This document shows positions 8,453-17,737 of a stretch of DNA of 64,000 bases, piece after piece. The translations under genes were made by a program, and so were the position numbers. The notes under the pieces are model-generated. The model was not told the DNA's origin. It ran no database searches and was given only the letters and a program-made list of their open reading frames with translations. Source of the stretch: CALXVA01 sp944393025 (lineage in GTDB: Bacteria; Bacillota; Clostridia; TANB77; CAG-508). Each line of letters starts with the position of its first letter. The stretch's first letter is position 1. The DNA is taken from NCBI GenBank assembly GCA_963931445.1, contig OZ007016.1, positions 558,001-622,000 on the forward strand, given 5' to 3'.

Positions 8453-9178
8453 CTAAAAGCTCATTTCTTCATAATAACTGTCTAAATTATTTATTAAATC
8501 ATTAGAATTTTCTTCTGATAAATAACCATTTTCAACCATTTCGGATATTACTTTTTCTTGTCTATTTTTAGTTAAGTCTGGATTAACAGTAGGTGAATAA
8601 ACACTAGGAGCATTTGGAATTCCAGCCATCATAGTACAATCTTCTAAAGTCATTTCACTAGCACTTTTATTCAAATAACCATTACAAGCTTCTTCAATTC
8701 CATAATAACCATCACCAAAATATATAGTGTTCACATATAATTCTAAAATTTCATTTTTGGTATATTTATTTTCTAAATCGAAAGCTGTTAATATTTCAGC
8801 CGTTTTTCTAATTATAGGATTGTCTTCAGTAACATAAAAAATATTTTTTGCAACTTGTTGAGTTATAGTGCTACCACCTTCACGAAAAGAAAATGTTGTT
8901 ATATTAACATATATAGCTCTACATATTGCGATTAAATCTATAGCACCATGTTCTCTAAATCTATGATCTTCAACAGCAATTACAGCATTTATATAATTTT
9001 GTGGCAAATCTTCATATTTTACATAATTAGGATTGGATTTTACTTCACTTATAGCTGTTTCTAATGTTTTTCCATTTAATGCATTTTTATATAAATTATT
9101 CCCTAATACATATAAAGTAATTCCAGTTATAAGTATAATTATTATTACAATTATTATTATATTTCTTAATATTTTCAA
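8453..9178 (-). CDS. Monofunctional peptidoglycan glycosyltransferase (GT51)
   Basis: A 241-residue protein with one N-terminal membrane anchor (about residues 5-27) and a single GT51 transglycosylase domain. Visible motifs are AVEDHRFREHGAID with the catalytic Glu, REGGSTITQQVAKN, and KNEILELYVNTIYFG. The domain polymerises lipid II glycan chains at the outer face of the membrane. There is no transpeptidase domain, so the protein is of the MtgA/Sgt type rather than a class A PBP. It lies downstream of murC on the same strand, 151 bases away, and ends against the fabH-side hairpins. Confidence 0.9.
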   Translation of the reverse strand: MKILRNIIIIVIIIILITGITLYVLGNNLYKNALNGKTLETAISEVKSNPNYVKYEDLPQNYINAVIAVEDHRFREHGAIDLIAICRAIYVNITTFSFREGGSTITQQVAKNIFYVTEDNPIIRKTAEILTAFDLENKYTKNEILELYVNTIYFGDGYYGIEEACNGYLNKSASEMTLEDCTMMAGIPNAPSVYSPTVNPDLTKNRQEKVISEMVENGYLSEENSNDLINNLDSYYEEMSF

Positions 9179-9329
9179 ATACTATTTCTTTCGTATAATA
9201 ATATATTTAGTTTATACGAAAATCTCCTTTCTTTGAAATTTTTAATATCACATAAAGAAATTATCATACATAACAAAGTTTATACAGTATCAAAATTTGA
9301 AACTATTACTAGTATTAACTAATTTTAAT

Positions 9330-10709
9330 TTAATCAACAAGCATTGGACCTATATTTGTAACTGTTCCAGCACCTAAAGTGATTACTATATCTTCAGGAC
9401 TTGCATTTTGTTTTACATAATTTACAATCTGATTAAAATCTTGAATATAAATTGCTTGTTTACCTAAATCATTAATTTTATCAACCAAATCCTTAGAAGA
9501 AATATTATATGTATTATTTTCTCTAGCAGCATAAATATCTGTAACTATTATATTATCAAAATTAAGTAAAACATTTGCAAAGTCATCTAATAAATTTTTA
9601 GTTCTGCTATATGTATGAGGTTGGAAAATTACCCAAGATTTATTATATTTTTTTTGTTTTAAAGCATTAGCAGTTGCTAAAATTTCAGTAGGATGGTGAC
9701 CATAATCATCATATACAGATACATTATTAAAACTACCCTTATATTCAAATCTTCTATGTGCTCCAGTATAATGTAATAAGGCATTTTTTATGCTTTCTTT
9801 TTCTATTCCATAATAATGACATACCGCTATGCAAGCAAGAGCATTCATTACATTGTGCAAACCTGGAACAGATAATGTTATTGTTTTATAAAAAGTATTA
9901 TTATAATATACATCAAAAGTAGGGAATCCATTAGTGTTAAATTGTATATTTCTAGCAATAAAATTAGCATGTTCATTTTGAATTCCATAAGTTAATACTT
10001 TAGCTCTTGAATTTTTAGAAATTTTTCTACAATTTTCATCATCTGAATTTATAACTAAAAGTCCATCATCTGGTAACAATCCTATGTATTTATTAAATGA
10101 TCTAACTATGTTATCAAAAGTTCCAAAATAATCTAAATGATCATTATCTATATTTAAAATAACTTCAGTTTTAGGAAATAATTTTAAATAACTTTCCACA
10201 TATTCACAAGCTTCTATTATAAAATAGTTGCTGTTTCCAACTCTATAATTTCCATTTAATTGTTTTAAATATGCACCAACTTGAATAGAAGGATCTTTAC
10301 CATCTTCTAAAAAGCATAAAGAAATCATAGATGTAGTAGTAGTTTTTCCATGAGTACCAGAAATACAAATAGTGTCTTTAAAAGATTTAGTTAAAATTCC
10401 TAAAAATGTTCCTCTTTCTACAATAGGAATATTTAATTCTTTTGCTCTTACTAATTCAATATCATCTTGTTTTACTGCCGCACTATATACAACTAAATTA
10501 GATTTTTCTAAATTTTCAATATCATGACCTATTTTTACTGGAATATGATTTTTTATTAGTTTATCAGTAATTTCAGATTGGGTACTGTCTGAGCCTGTAA
10601 CTATAAAACCACATGAGTGTAGAATTTCTGCAATTCCACTCATACTAACTCCACCTATTCCAATTAAATGTATATGTTTATATTGTTGTAAATTATCAAT
10701 TTTTACCAT
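9330..10709 (-). CDS. murC: UDP-N-acetylmuramate--L-alanine ligase
   Basis: MurC (459 aa) adds L-alanine to UDP-MurNAc in the cytoplasm using ATP, the first step of the stem peptide. The N-terminal Rossmann motif is HLIGIGGVSMSGIAEI, the ATP loop is SGTHGKTTTT, and the central motif IDNDHLDYFGTFDN and the C-terminal YDDYGHHPTEI are typical of the family. Length is normal. AAGGAG lies just upstream of the ATG at 10709. The neighbour in the same direction is another peptidoglycan gene, so the two may share a cell-wall role. Confidence 0.96.
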   Translation of the reverse strand: MVKIDNLQQYKHIHLIGIGGVSMSGIAEILHSCGFIVTGSDSTQSEITDKLIKNHIPVKIGHDIENLEKSNLVVYSAAVKQDDIELVRAKELNIPIVERGTFLGILTKSFKDTICISGTHGKTTTTSMISLCFLEDGKDPSIQVGAYLKQLNGNYRVGNSNYFIIEACEYVESYLKLFPKTEVILNIDNDHLDYFGTFDNIVRSFNKYIGLLPDDGLLVINSDDENCRKISKNSRAKVLTYGIQNEHANFIARNIQFNTNGFPTFDVYYNNTFYKTITLSVPGLHNVMNALACIAVCHYYGIEKESIKNALLHYTGAHRRFEYKGSFNNVSVYDDYGHHPTEILATANALKQKKYNKSWVIFQPHTYSRTKNLLDDFANVLLNFDNIIVTDIYAARENNTYNISSKDLVDKINDLGKQAIYIQDFNQIVNYVKQNASPEDIVITLGAGTVTNIGPMLVD

Positions 10710-10899
10710 TTTTGTACACTCCTTATTAAGCTTAAATCAAAACTATTATATACTTTTTTTAAAATATTTTCAATATAGTATATGATAAAATTACCATTTA
10801 TTGTTACAATATAGTTATATGCATAGGTTATGTAATTAGTTTTAGTTAAATATGATTTTTGATAAAAATAAAAGAATTTGTAGAAAATTATAAAAAATA

Positions 10900-10926
10900 G
10901 AAGGAAAAAAATATTTTTTGAAGAAT
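10900..10926 (+). promoter_or_regulatory. Sigma-H-type promoter of spoVG
   Basis: GAAGGAAAA (10900-10908) matches the sigma-H -35 pattern RnAGGAWWW. After 11 bases, GAAGAAT (10920-10926) matches the -10 pattern RnnGAAT. spoVG is a classic sigma-H gene in Bacillus, so sequence and context agree. Transcription would start near 10933 and give a leader of about 70 bases. Confidence 0.75.
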
Positions 10927-11004
10927 AATATAATTGTACATATAAAAGTCACAAAAGACACAATGTACAAATATTTTTTAAAACTTTGGAAGGCGGTGCG
11001 CAAA

Positions 11005-11280
11005 ATGCAAATAACAGATGTACGTTTAAGAAAAGTAAATTCAGAGAACAGAATGAAAGCTGTTGCTTCTGTAACATTCGATAATGAATTTGTTGTACAT
11101 GACATAAAAGTTATCGAAAGTCAAGATGGATTATTTATAGCTATGCCAAGCAGAAAAACTCCAAACGGAGATTTCAAAGATATAGCTCATCCAATAAATC
11201 CAGAGACAAGAGAGAAAATTCAAAAAGCTATATTAGAAGCTTATGATGCTCCTGAAGCTGAAGCAAATTCAGCAGAATAA
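11005..11280 (+). CDS. spoVG: SpoVG family regulator
   Basis: SpoVG (91 aa, usual length 84-97) is a small, widely conserved nucleic-acid-binding regulator involved in sporulation septum and cortex control and other post-transcriptional regulation. The family N-terminus MQITDVRLRKV, the core VASVTFDNEFVVHDIKVIE and MPSRKTPNGDFKDIAHPI are all present, with an acidic Ala/Glu tail. ATG 11005 is chosen from this N-terminus and the GGAAGGCGG ribosome site. A longer in-frame reading from 10918 would start inside the promoter and is rejected. Confidence 0.95.
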   Translation: MQITDVRLRKVNSENRMKAVASVTFDNEFVVHDIKVIESQDGLFIAMPSRKTPNGDFKDIAHPINPETREKIQKAILEAYDAPEAEANSAE

Positions 11281-11317
11281 TAAATGAATATTTAATGAAA
11301 AGTTAAATAATAAATAG

Positions 11318-11352
11318 AACAAATAATTGCATTTTAATTATTTGTTCTTTTT
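11318..11352 (+). terminator. Terminator after spoVG
   Basis: GAACAAATAATT (11318-11329) and AATTATTTGTTC (11336-11347) form a perfect 12-bp stem with a 6-nt loop, followed by TTTTTG. Confidence 0.88.
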
Positions 11353-11396
11353 GTTTAGAATCAATAGATGTTTGGTATATAATAGGAATTAGTATA

Positions 11397-11638
11397 AGAA
11401 AAGTGGCTTTGCCTTTTGTAGCATTTTGCTTCGCAAATATGCACAGTCCAAGGAAACTTAACCTTGTTGTATAGTCAAAATCTTCGATTTTTCCTATACA
11501 ATAAGAAAAGTGGCTTTGCCTTTTGTAGCATTTTGCTTCGCAAATATGCGCTGCCTAAGGAAACTTAACCTTGTTGTATAGCAAAAATCGTTAAAAACAC
11601 TTAAATTTCAAGTAAAAAGTCGATTTTTCCTATACAAT
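11397..11638. repeat. Tandem pair of family B elements
   Basis: Two head-to-tail units start with TAAGAAAAGTGGCTTTGCC at 11395 and 11502. Each contains the fold-back arm (GCATTTTGCTTCGCAAATATGC) and an AGGAAACTTAACCTTGTTGTATAG junction, then a core ending in TTTTTCCTATACAA. The first unit has a shortened core of about 35 bp; the second has the full core, with CGTTAAAAACACTTAA inside. They share the boundary near 11502, so this looks like a duplicated or adjacent insertion. Confidence 0.8.
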
Positions 11639-11640
11639 AA

Positions 11641-11690
11641 AAAATTAATCAACTAGGAACATTTTAAAAGTTTACTAGTTGATTAATTTT
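11641..11690 (-). terminator. Terminator of the NfeD-SPFH pair
   Basis: AAAATTAATCAACTAG (11641-11656) and CTAGTTGATTAATTTT (11675-11690) are perfect 16-bp arms around an 18-nt loop. On the minus strand the hairpin follows the SPFH gene stop and ends in a T-run. It may also stop plus-strand read-through. Confidence 0.85.
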
Positions 11691-11695
11691 TTTAT

Positions 11696-12598
11696 CTATT
11701 TTTCATCTTTTTTTAATAATTCAGCTGCTGAACCTAAACTTGAAAGAGCACTTGTTGCTTCAAAAGGAATAAATACCTTATTTGCTTCTCCATTAGCTAC
11801 TTCTTTTAATGCTTCTAATGATTTTAATTGTACCAATCTTTCATCTGGTTTTGCTTTCATTATAGCTTCATAAACCATATGTACTTCTTCTGCTTTAGCT
11901 TCTGCTACTTTTTTAATTGCTTCTGCTTCACCAGTAGCTCTTCTAATTCTAGCTTCTCTATCAGCTTCAGCTTCTAGAATAGCAGCTTCTTTTTTACCTT
12001 CTGCAAGAGTAATTGCAGATTGTCTTTCACCTTCTGCTTGAAGAATTAAAGCTCTTTTATTTCTTTCAGCATTCATTTGTTTTTCCATTGCATCACGAAT
12101 ATCTGCAGGTGGAGTAATATCTTTAATTTCAACTCTATCTATTTTACAGCCCCATTGATCTGTTGCTTCATCTAGTAATACTCTTAATTTATCATTAATA
12201 GCATCACGAGAACTAAAAGTTGAATCTAAGTCCATTTTACCAACAATATCACGAATTGTTGTAATTGCTAGATACTCAATACCTTTTTTTAAACTTTGAA
12301 TTTCATAAACAGCTTTTGCTGGATCTGTTACTTTATAAAACACAACTGTATCTATTGTAATAGTAACATTATCTCTTGTTATTACACCTTGAGGCGGAAT
12401 ATCCATTGTTTGTTGCTTTAAGCTAACAATACTACGAACATGATCAAAAAATGGAACAATTATTGTAAGACCTGCATCAGCAATTTTATAAAATTTACCA
12501 AGTCTTTCAATAATATAAACTTCAGATTGTTTTACAACTCTAATAGTTTTAAATGCAATAATTAATATAATTACTAGTAATACGGCTAAAACCCACAT
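11696..12598 (-). CDS. SPFH/stomatin-like membrane protein (QmcA type)
   Basis: A 300-residue protein with one N-terminal membrane segment (about residues 2-18), an SPFH band domain (QSEVYIIERLGKFYKIADAGL onward, with QTMDIPPQGVITRDNVT), and an alanine/glutamate-rich coiled coil (about 175-250). Such proteins oligomerise in ordered membrane domains, and bacterial versions are usually paired with NfeD, as here. The NfeD gene lies 45 bases upstream on the same strand. An AGGAGG ribosome site precedes the ATG. The client proteins are not known. Confidence 0.88.
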   Translation of the reverse strand: MWVLAVLLVIILIIAFKTIRVVKQSEVYIIERLGKFYKIADAGLTIIVPFFDHVRSIVSLKQQTMDIPPQGVITRDNVTITIDTVVFYKVTDPAKAVYEIQSLKKGIEYLAITTIRDIVGKMDLDSTFSSRDAINDKLRVLLDEATDQWGCKIDRVEIKDITPPADIRDAMEKQMNAERNKRALILQAEGERQSAITLAEGKKEAAILEAEADREARIRRATGEAEAIKKVAEAKAEEVHMVYEAIMKAKPDERLVQLKSLEALKEVANGEANKVFIPFEATSALSSLGSAAELLKKDEK

Positions 12599-12643
12599 AA
12601 AATTTCCTCCTAAAATATATTATAATAAAAATTAAAAACAAAA

Positions 12644-13093
12644 TTAAACTGAAACTGTAGAATTATTTTTTATTTCTTTTACAACAGCTTTAACACCATC
12701 AATTTCAACTATTTCTATTTCTGTGTTTTCTGGAATATCTTCATTTTCAAAAGATTTAGCAGACCAAACTTCTCCACCAATTTTAATTTGTCCAGTTCCT
12801 TCTATGTTATTTATTTTTGAAATAACAATTCCTTTTTTTCCAATAATTGAATAAGCATTTGTTTTTATTTCTTTTGGTACTTTTATAAATTTGTCTACTA
12901 AAGGTCTTGTAAAAATTAAAAGTAGTGTTGAAGTAATAACAAATACTAAAGATTGAATAAGTATACTATCAGTTATAAAGCTAGTAAGCATTGCTAAAAT
13001 AGCACCAATTCCAAGCCAAAAAACTAAAAAGCCAATTGTTGCCATTTCAATTATAAAAAATATACCAGCAGCTATTAACCAAAATACCCACAT
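12644..13093 (-). CDS. NfeD-like membrane protein
   Basis: A 149-residue protein with three or four hydrophobic segments in the first 80 residues (FWLIAAGIFFIIEMATIGFL and following) and a C-terminal OB-fold-like soluble domain (IGKKGIVISKINNIEGTGQI, GEVWSAKSF). This is the short NfeD form without a ClpP-type protease domain. It forms a two-gene operon with the downstream SPFH gene, matching the known NfeD-stomatin partnership in membrane quality control. Confidence 0.88.
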   Translation of the reverse strand: MWVFWLIAAGIFFIIEMATIGFLVFWLGIGAILAMLTSFITDSILIQSLVFVITSTLLLIFTRPLVDKFIKVPKEIKTNAYSIIGKKGIVISKINNIEGTGQIKIGGEVWSAKSFENEDIPENTEIEIVEIDGVKAVVKEIKNNSTVSV

Positions 13094-13254
13094 ATTAACC
13101 TCACTTTTCTGACATAATGTCTAATTGAAATGTAGAGAAAACTCTAACAATAATATTATACTATAAATAGTAAGAAAAGAAAATAGAAAAAATAAAAAAA
13201 TACTAAAATTAATACAAAATATGATTTTAAATATACACTTATACTAAAAACAGC

Positions 13255-13283
13255 TTGTCTTTTAATATTTTTTTTGATAAAAT
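13255..13283 (+). promoter_or_regulatory. Candidate sigma-A promoter of recG
   Basis: TTGTCT (13255-13260) and TAAAAT (13278-13283) are separated by 17 bases, about 35 bases upstream of the recG start. Confidence 0.45.
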
Positions 13284-13318
13284 CGTATAAGAACAAAAGT
13301 TTTGTTATAGGAGGGTAT

Positions 13319-15370
13319 ATGATAGATTTAAAACAAGATGTACAATATATAAAAGGAGTTGGACCTAATAATGTAGTACTTTTGAAAAAACTTGGAATAA
13401 ATACATTAGAAGATTTAATAACATTTTTTCCAAGAAATTATGAAGATAGAAGTAAACCTAAAAAAATAAATGAATTAATTGATGGAGAAGAAGCTTTAAT
13501 AGATGTTATATGTGCAAGTAAAATAAACGAAATGAGATTTGGAAAAAATAAAGTTATATTAAAAATGCTAGTAAGAGATGATACAGGAGATTGTGTACTT
13601 ACTTGGTTTAATCAAACTTATTTAAAAAATAAATTTAAAGTGGGAGAAAGATATCAGTTTTATGGAAAAGTAAATATTAAATATGGTAGAATAGAAATTT
13701 CAAATCCTGTATATGATAAGCAAGGAATTAATAAAAATACAGGAAAAATTATTCCAATATATCCTCTTACATATAATCTATCACAAAATAAATTAAGAGC
13801 AATAATTGAAAATGGACTAAAAATAGTTTTAGAAAATATGCAAGAAACTATACCAGAATATATACTAGATAAATATAAATTAGAAAATATAAATAAAGCA
13901 ATAAAACAAATTCATTTCCCAGATAATTTTGAAGAATATAATAAAGCAAGAAGAAGATTTGTATTTGAAGAACTTCTTACAGTACAATTAGCACTTTCAA
14001 GCCTAAAAACAAGATATGATAAAGAAATAGATGGAATTAAGTTTGATAAAAATATAAAGATGTCAGATGTTATAAATACACTTCCTTTTAAATTAACAAA
14101 AGCTCAACTTAAAGTTTTAGAGGAAATTGATAATGATATGGAAAGCAATAAGCCAATGAATAGACTTTTGCAAGGAGATGTGGGATCAGGAAAAACTATT
14201 GTATCAATTATATGTGCATATAAGGCTGCAAAAAGTGGATATCAAACTGCAATAATGGCTCCAACTGCAATACTTGCAGAACAACATTTTAATAATTTTA
14301 AAAATATATTAGAAAAGTTTGGAATAAAGTGTGAGTTATTATTAGGAGGAACAAGAGCAAAAAAAAGAAGTGAAATATTAGAAAAACTAAAAAATGGAGA
14401 TATAGATATATTAATTGGAACACATTCTCTTATAGTAGAAGATGTTGAATTTAAAAATTTAGGTTTTGTTGTAACAGATGAACAACACAGATTTGGAGTA
14501 AGGCAAAGAACAAATATAATTGGTAAAGGATTAAATCCAGATGTATTAGTAATGACTGCTACACCTATTCCTAGAACATTAGCATTAATTTTATATGGAG
14601 ATTTAGATATTTCAATTATAGATGAATTACCACCAAATAGAAAAAAAATTGAAACATATCCAGTAAATAAAAATATGGAAAAAAGAATAGAAGAATTTAT
14701 TAGAGCAAATGTACAAAAAGGTAGACAAGCATATATTGTATGCCCATTAGTAGAAGAAAGCGAAGAATATGATAATTTTAAATCAGCAGTAGAATTAACA
14801 GAACAATATCAAAACAAAATATTTCCAGAATTTAGAGTTGAATGTCTTCATGGAAAAATGAAACAAAAAGATAAAGATGAAATTATGCAAAAATTTAAAG
14901 AAGGAGAAATACAAATACTAGTATCTACAACAGTTATAGAAGTTGGAGTAGATGTGCCAAATGCCAATATAATGGTAGTTCAAAATGCTGAACATTTTGG
15001 ACTAGCACAATTACATCAATTAAGAGGAAGAGTAGGAAGAGGAGAATATCAATCATATTGCATTTTAATATATGAGGGTAACGCAAAAACAATAAAAGAA
15101 AGAATGAAAATAATGAAAGAAACAGATAATGGATTTTTAGTTGCAGAAAAAGATTTGGAATTAAGAGGTGCAGGAGAATTTTTTGGAACTAGACAACATG
15201 GTCTTCCAGAATTTAAAATAGCAAATTTATTTGAAGATGTTGCTGTTTTAAAAGAAGTACAAGCTTTAGTTATGGAAATAGAAAAATCAGATTCAAAACT
15301 TGAAAAAGACGAAAATATAAAATTAAAAGAATTAGTAGATGAAAAATTTAAAGATAGAATTAGTATTTAA
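13319..15370 (+). CDS. recG: ATP-dependent DNA helicase RecG
   Basis: RecG (683 aa) is a superfamily 2 translocase that remodels stalled replication forks and Holliday junctions. The N-terminal wedge/OB domain occupies about residues 1-230 (YIKGVGPNNVVLLKKLGI). The helicase core shows GDVGSGKTIV, DEQHRFGVRQR, MTATPIPRT, STTVIEVGVDVPNA and QLHQLRGRVGRGEYQSYC. The C-terminal RGAGEFFGTRQHG motif is specific for the RecG/Mfd branch. I chose ATG 13319, with AGGAGG seven bases upstream, over an in-frame ATG at 13274. Confidence 0.97.
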   Translation: MIDLKQDVQYIKGVGPNNVVLLKKLGINTLEDLITFFPRNYEDRSKPKKINELIDGEEALIDVICASKINEMRFGKNKVILKMLVRDDTGDCVLTWFNQTYLKNKFKVGERYQFYGKVNIKYGRIEISNPVYDKQGINKNTGKIIPIYPLTYNLSQNKLRAIIENGLKIVLENMQETIPEYILDKYKLENINKAIKQIHFPDNFEEYNKARRRFVFEELLTVQLALSSLKTRYDKEIDGIKFDKNIKMSDVINTLPFKLTKAQLKVLEEIDNDMESNKPMNRLLQGDVGSGKTIVSIICAYKAAKSGYQTAIMAPTAILAEQHFNNFKNILEKFGIKCELLLGGTRAKKRSEILEKLKNGDIDILIGTHSLIVEDVEFKNLGFVVTDEQHRFGVRQRTNIIGKGLNPDVLVMTATPIPRTLALILYGDLDISIIDELPPNRKKIETYPVNKNMEKRIEEFIRANVQKGRQAYIVCPLVEESEEYDNFKSAVELTEQYQNKIFPEFRVECLHGKMKQKDKDEIMQKFKEGEIQILVSTTVIEVGVDVPNANIMVVQNAEHFGLAQLHQLRGRVGRGEYQSYCILIYEGNAKTIKERMKIMKETDNGFLVAEKDLELRGAGEFFGTRQHGLPEFKIANLFEDVAVLKEVQALVMEIEKSDSKLEKDENIKLKELVDEKFKDRISI

Positions 15371-15441
15371 AATGTAATAAATAAATTTTATTATAGTGAA
15401 AATCTTACAAAATTGTATATTTATTTTTGGAGGAAAAAACA

Positions 15442-16011
15442 ATGAGTAGAAAAATATGGAAATCAGGAACATTTATATATCCACTTCCAGCAGTAATGGT
15501 ATCTTGTGGGACAATGGAAAAATCTAATATTATGACAGTAGCATGGACAGGAATAATTAATACAAATCCAGCAATGTGTTATATATCTGTAAGACCTGAA
15601 AGATATTCATACAATTTAATAAAAAATCAAGGTGAATTTGTAATAAATCTCACAAATGAGAAATTAGCTTATGCAACTGATTGGTGTGGAGTAAAAACAG
15701 GCGCTAAAGTAGATAAGTTTAAAGAAATGAATTTAACAAAAGAAAAAGCTAAATTTGTTGAGTGCCCAATAATAAAAGAAAGTCCAGTTGCAATAGAGTG
15801 CAAAGTAAAAGAAATAAAGGAATTAGGAAGTCATAATATGATTATAGCAGAAATACTATCAATAGATGCTGATGAAAAATATATAGATGAAAAAGGTGCT
15901 TTTGATATTTCAAAATGCAATTTAATTTGCTATTCAAATGGACATTATTATAGTATGGGAAGAAAAGTTGGAAAATTTGGTTATTCAGTACAGAAAAAGA
16001 AGAAAAAATGA
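15442..16011 (+). CDS. Flavin reductase-like domain protein
   Basis: A 189-residue protein of the FMN-binding split-barrel (flavin reductase-like) family. The N-terminus YPLPAVMVSCGTMEKSNIMT and the core AWTGIINTNPAMCYISVRPER, with SYNLIKNQGEFVINL, are typical. Members bind FMN and transfer hydride, but the natural partner is unclear here. A lysine-rich tail ends the protein. TTGGAGG precedes ATG 15442. The gene lies between recG and a GH13 enzyme, with no obvious pathway link. Confidence 0.85.
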   Translation: MSRKIWKSGTFIYPLPAVMVSCGTMEKSNIMTVAWTGIINTNPAMCYISVRPERYSYNLIKNQGEFVINLTNEKLAYATDWCGVKTGAKVDKFKEMNLTKEKAKFVECPIIKESPVAIECKVKEIKELGSHNMIIAEILSIDADEKYIDEKGAFDISKCNLICYSNGHYYSMGRKVGKFGYSVQKKKKK

Positions 16012-16108
16012 TATATATGCTGTATTGACAATCTTAATAAAAGGTAGTACATTATAGGCGTATACGAAATAGGATCCTTATTATTTGATTAAAAAAAGGA
16101 GGATTATA

Positions 16109-17602
16109 ATGAAAAAAATTTATATTCCAAAACGGTTTAAAGGAAGAATAGGCTATCAAATTTTTGTAGATAGGTTCTGCAGAGATGGACCAGAGATTCC
16201 ATTTGTTGAAGGAAGACGGATTAAATTTTGGGATGATTTTATACCAGATTGGCAACCAGATCAAGACGGGGAATACAGAAACGAGTATTATTACTGTGGA
16301 AATCTAGAAGGAATAACTGAAAAACTAGATTATTTTTCTGAACTATCAATTAACTTGTTATACTTAAGTCCTATTTCTAAAACTAATACTAATCATCATT
16401 ATGATGTTGGTGCTCAAGGAGAAATTGATTCATATATTGGTAATTGGGAAAATTTTTCAGAATTATGCAACAAAGCTCATGAAAGAGATATATTAATTGC
16501 TGTTGATTTGGTGTTTAACCATATGGGAGCAAAAAGCGAATTTTTTCAAAGAGCATTAGCAGGTGATGAAAAGTATAGGAATTGGTTTGAATGGGATGAA
16601 AATGGAAATCCAGTTTATTGGTACGGATTTAAAGACATGCCACAGTGTAATAAGCTAGATGAAAGTTATCAAGAGTATGTCTGTAAAATTGTTGAAAAGT
16701 ATATTAGTCATGGAGCAGATTGTATCAGGCTTGATTTAGGAGAAATTTTACCAAAAGAAATTCTTCTAAAAATTAAGAAAACAGCAAGAAAAATAAATCC
16801 AGAAGTGCTTATTGTAAGCGAAATGTGGGATTTTGCACTATTTAGAAATAATCCACAAATTTACGATGGGCAAGTTGACAGTGTTATGAATTATCCTTTT
16901 TCAGATGCAATTATAAGATGGGTAAGATATGGCAATTATTTGCATTTTAATGAATGCATAAAAAATTTATCTAAATATCCATCAGAAGTTCAAGATGTTT
17001 TATGGAATAGCATAGATACTCATGATACTCCTAGAGCATTAAATATGATTGCTGGTAAAGGAATGTTGGAAGATCCGTTTAAAGGTCATGTATGGGATAT
17101 TGAAGGACCATGGAGAAAAAGTAATGGTTTTGATACTTATGCTTTTAGACAGTGGGAACTTGAAAATGATTATTGCTTAAATGATGAAGCAATAAAAAAG
17201 CTAAAATTAGCTGTACTAATTCAATATATGTCTAAAGGAATTCCAATGGTTTTTTATGGAACAGAAGTAGGAATAAGTGGAAATAAAGATCCATTCAATA
17301 GAAAGCCATATCCATGGGGAAGAGAAATAATAGGATTAAAGCAATTTTATGCAAGACTAGGAAAAATAAGAATAGCATGTAAGGACATTTTAGCAGATGG
17401 AGATATGTATACTTATGCTAACGATAAAATACTAGAAATTGTAAGGAGAAGCGAGGCTGGAATTATTGTAGTATTACTAAATAGAACTAATTCTAGCTAT
17501 GAAATCAATGCAAATTATCCAAATAGCCAAGTTATTTTTAGAATAGATGGTAGCACAAGTAGAATTTTGCAACCGTATGGAGCAATTGTTTGTCGTTTTT
17601 GA
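16109..17602 (+). CDS. Cytoplasmic GH13 alpha-amylase family enzyme
   Basis: A 497-residue TIM-barrel glycoside hydrolase. Conserved regions in order: YQIFVDRF near residue 21, DLVFNHMG (region I), DCIRLDLGE with the nucleophile Asp (region II), IVSEMWD with the acid/base Glu (region III), and DTHDTPR (region IV). The layout resembles neopullulanase/cyclomaltodextrinase-type GH13 enzymes. There is no signal peptide, so it probably acts on internalised maltodextrins. Codons 9 and 37 are in-frame CGG, which is otherwise absent from core genes here, and base composition is somewhat less AT-rich, suggesting acquisition. AAGGAGG precedes the ATG. Confidence 0.9.
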   Translation: MKKIYIPKRFKGRIGYQIFVDRFCRDGPEIPFVEGRRIKFWDDFIPDWQPDQDGEYRNEYYYCGNLEGITEKLDYFSELSINLLYLSPISKTNTNHHYDVGAQGEIDSYIGNWENFSELCNKAHERDILIAVDLVFNHMGAKSEFFQRALAGDEKYRNWFEWDENGNPVYWYGFKDMPQCNKLDESYQEYVCKIVEKYISHGADCIRLDLGEILPKEILLKIKKTARKINPEVLIVSEMWDFALFRNNPQIYDGQVDSVMNYPFSDAIIRWVRYGNYLHFNECIKNLSKYPSEVQDVLWNSIDTHDTPRALNMIAGKGMLEDPFKGHVWDIEGPWRKSNGFDTYAFRQWELENDYCLNDEAIKKLKLAVLIQYMSKGIPMVFYGTEVGISGNKDPFNRKPYPWGREIIGLKQFYARLGKIRIACKDILADGDMYTYANDKILEIVRRSEAGIIVVLLNRTNSSYEINANYPNSQVIFRIDGSTSRILQPYGAIVCRF

Positions 17603-17611
17603 GAATATAGT

Positions 17612-17645
17612 AAAAAAGCGAGATCTAATAGGTCTCGCTTTTTTA
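17612..17645 (+). terminator. Terminator after the GH13 gene
   Basis: AAAAAAGCGAGATC (17612-17625) and GGTCTCGCTTTTTT (17631-17644) form a 14-bp stem with one G-U, a 5-nt loop and a T-run. Confidence 0.93.
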
Positions 17646-17665
17646 ATGAAATTCCCCTAAAAGTC

Positions 17666-17694
17666 TTGACATTTACATAAAAAAACAATATTAT
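17666..17694 (+). promoter_or_regulatory. Sigma-A promoter of the epimerase gene
   Basis: TTGACA (17666-17671) and TATTAT (17689-17694) are separated by 17 bases. This is a near-consensus promoter directly after the GH13 terminator and about 43 bases before the next start codon. Confidence 0.85.
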
Positions 17695-17737
17695 ATATAT
17701 ATAATTTGTAGATTTTTTAAGAATAGGAGAGAACTAG

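Noticed and set aside
11395..11640. CRISPR array
   Set aside because: The two repeats are contiguous mobile units without regular spacers, and no cas genes are present.
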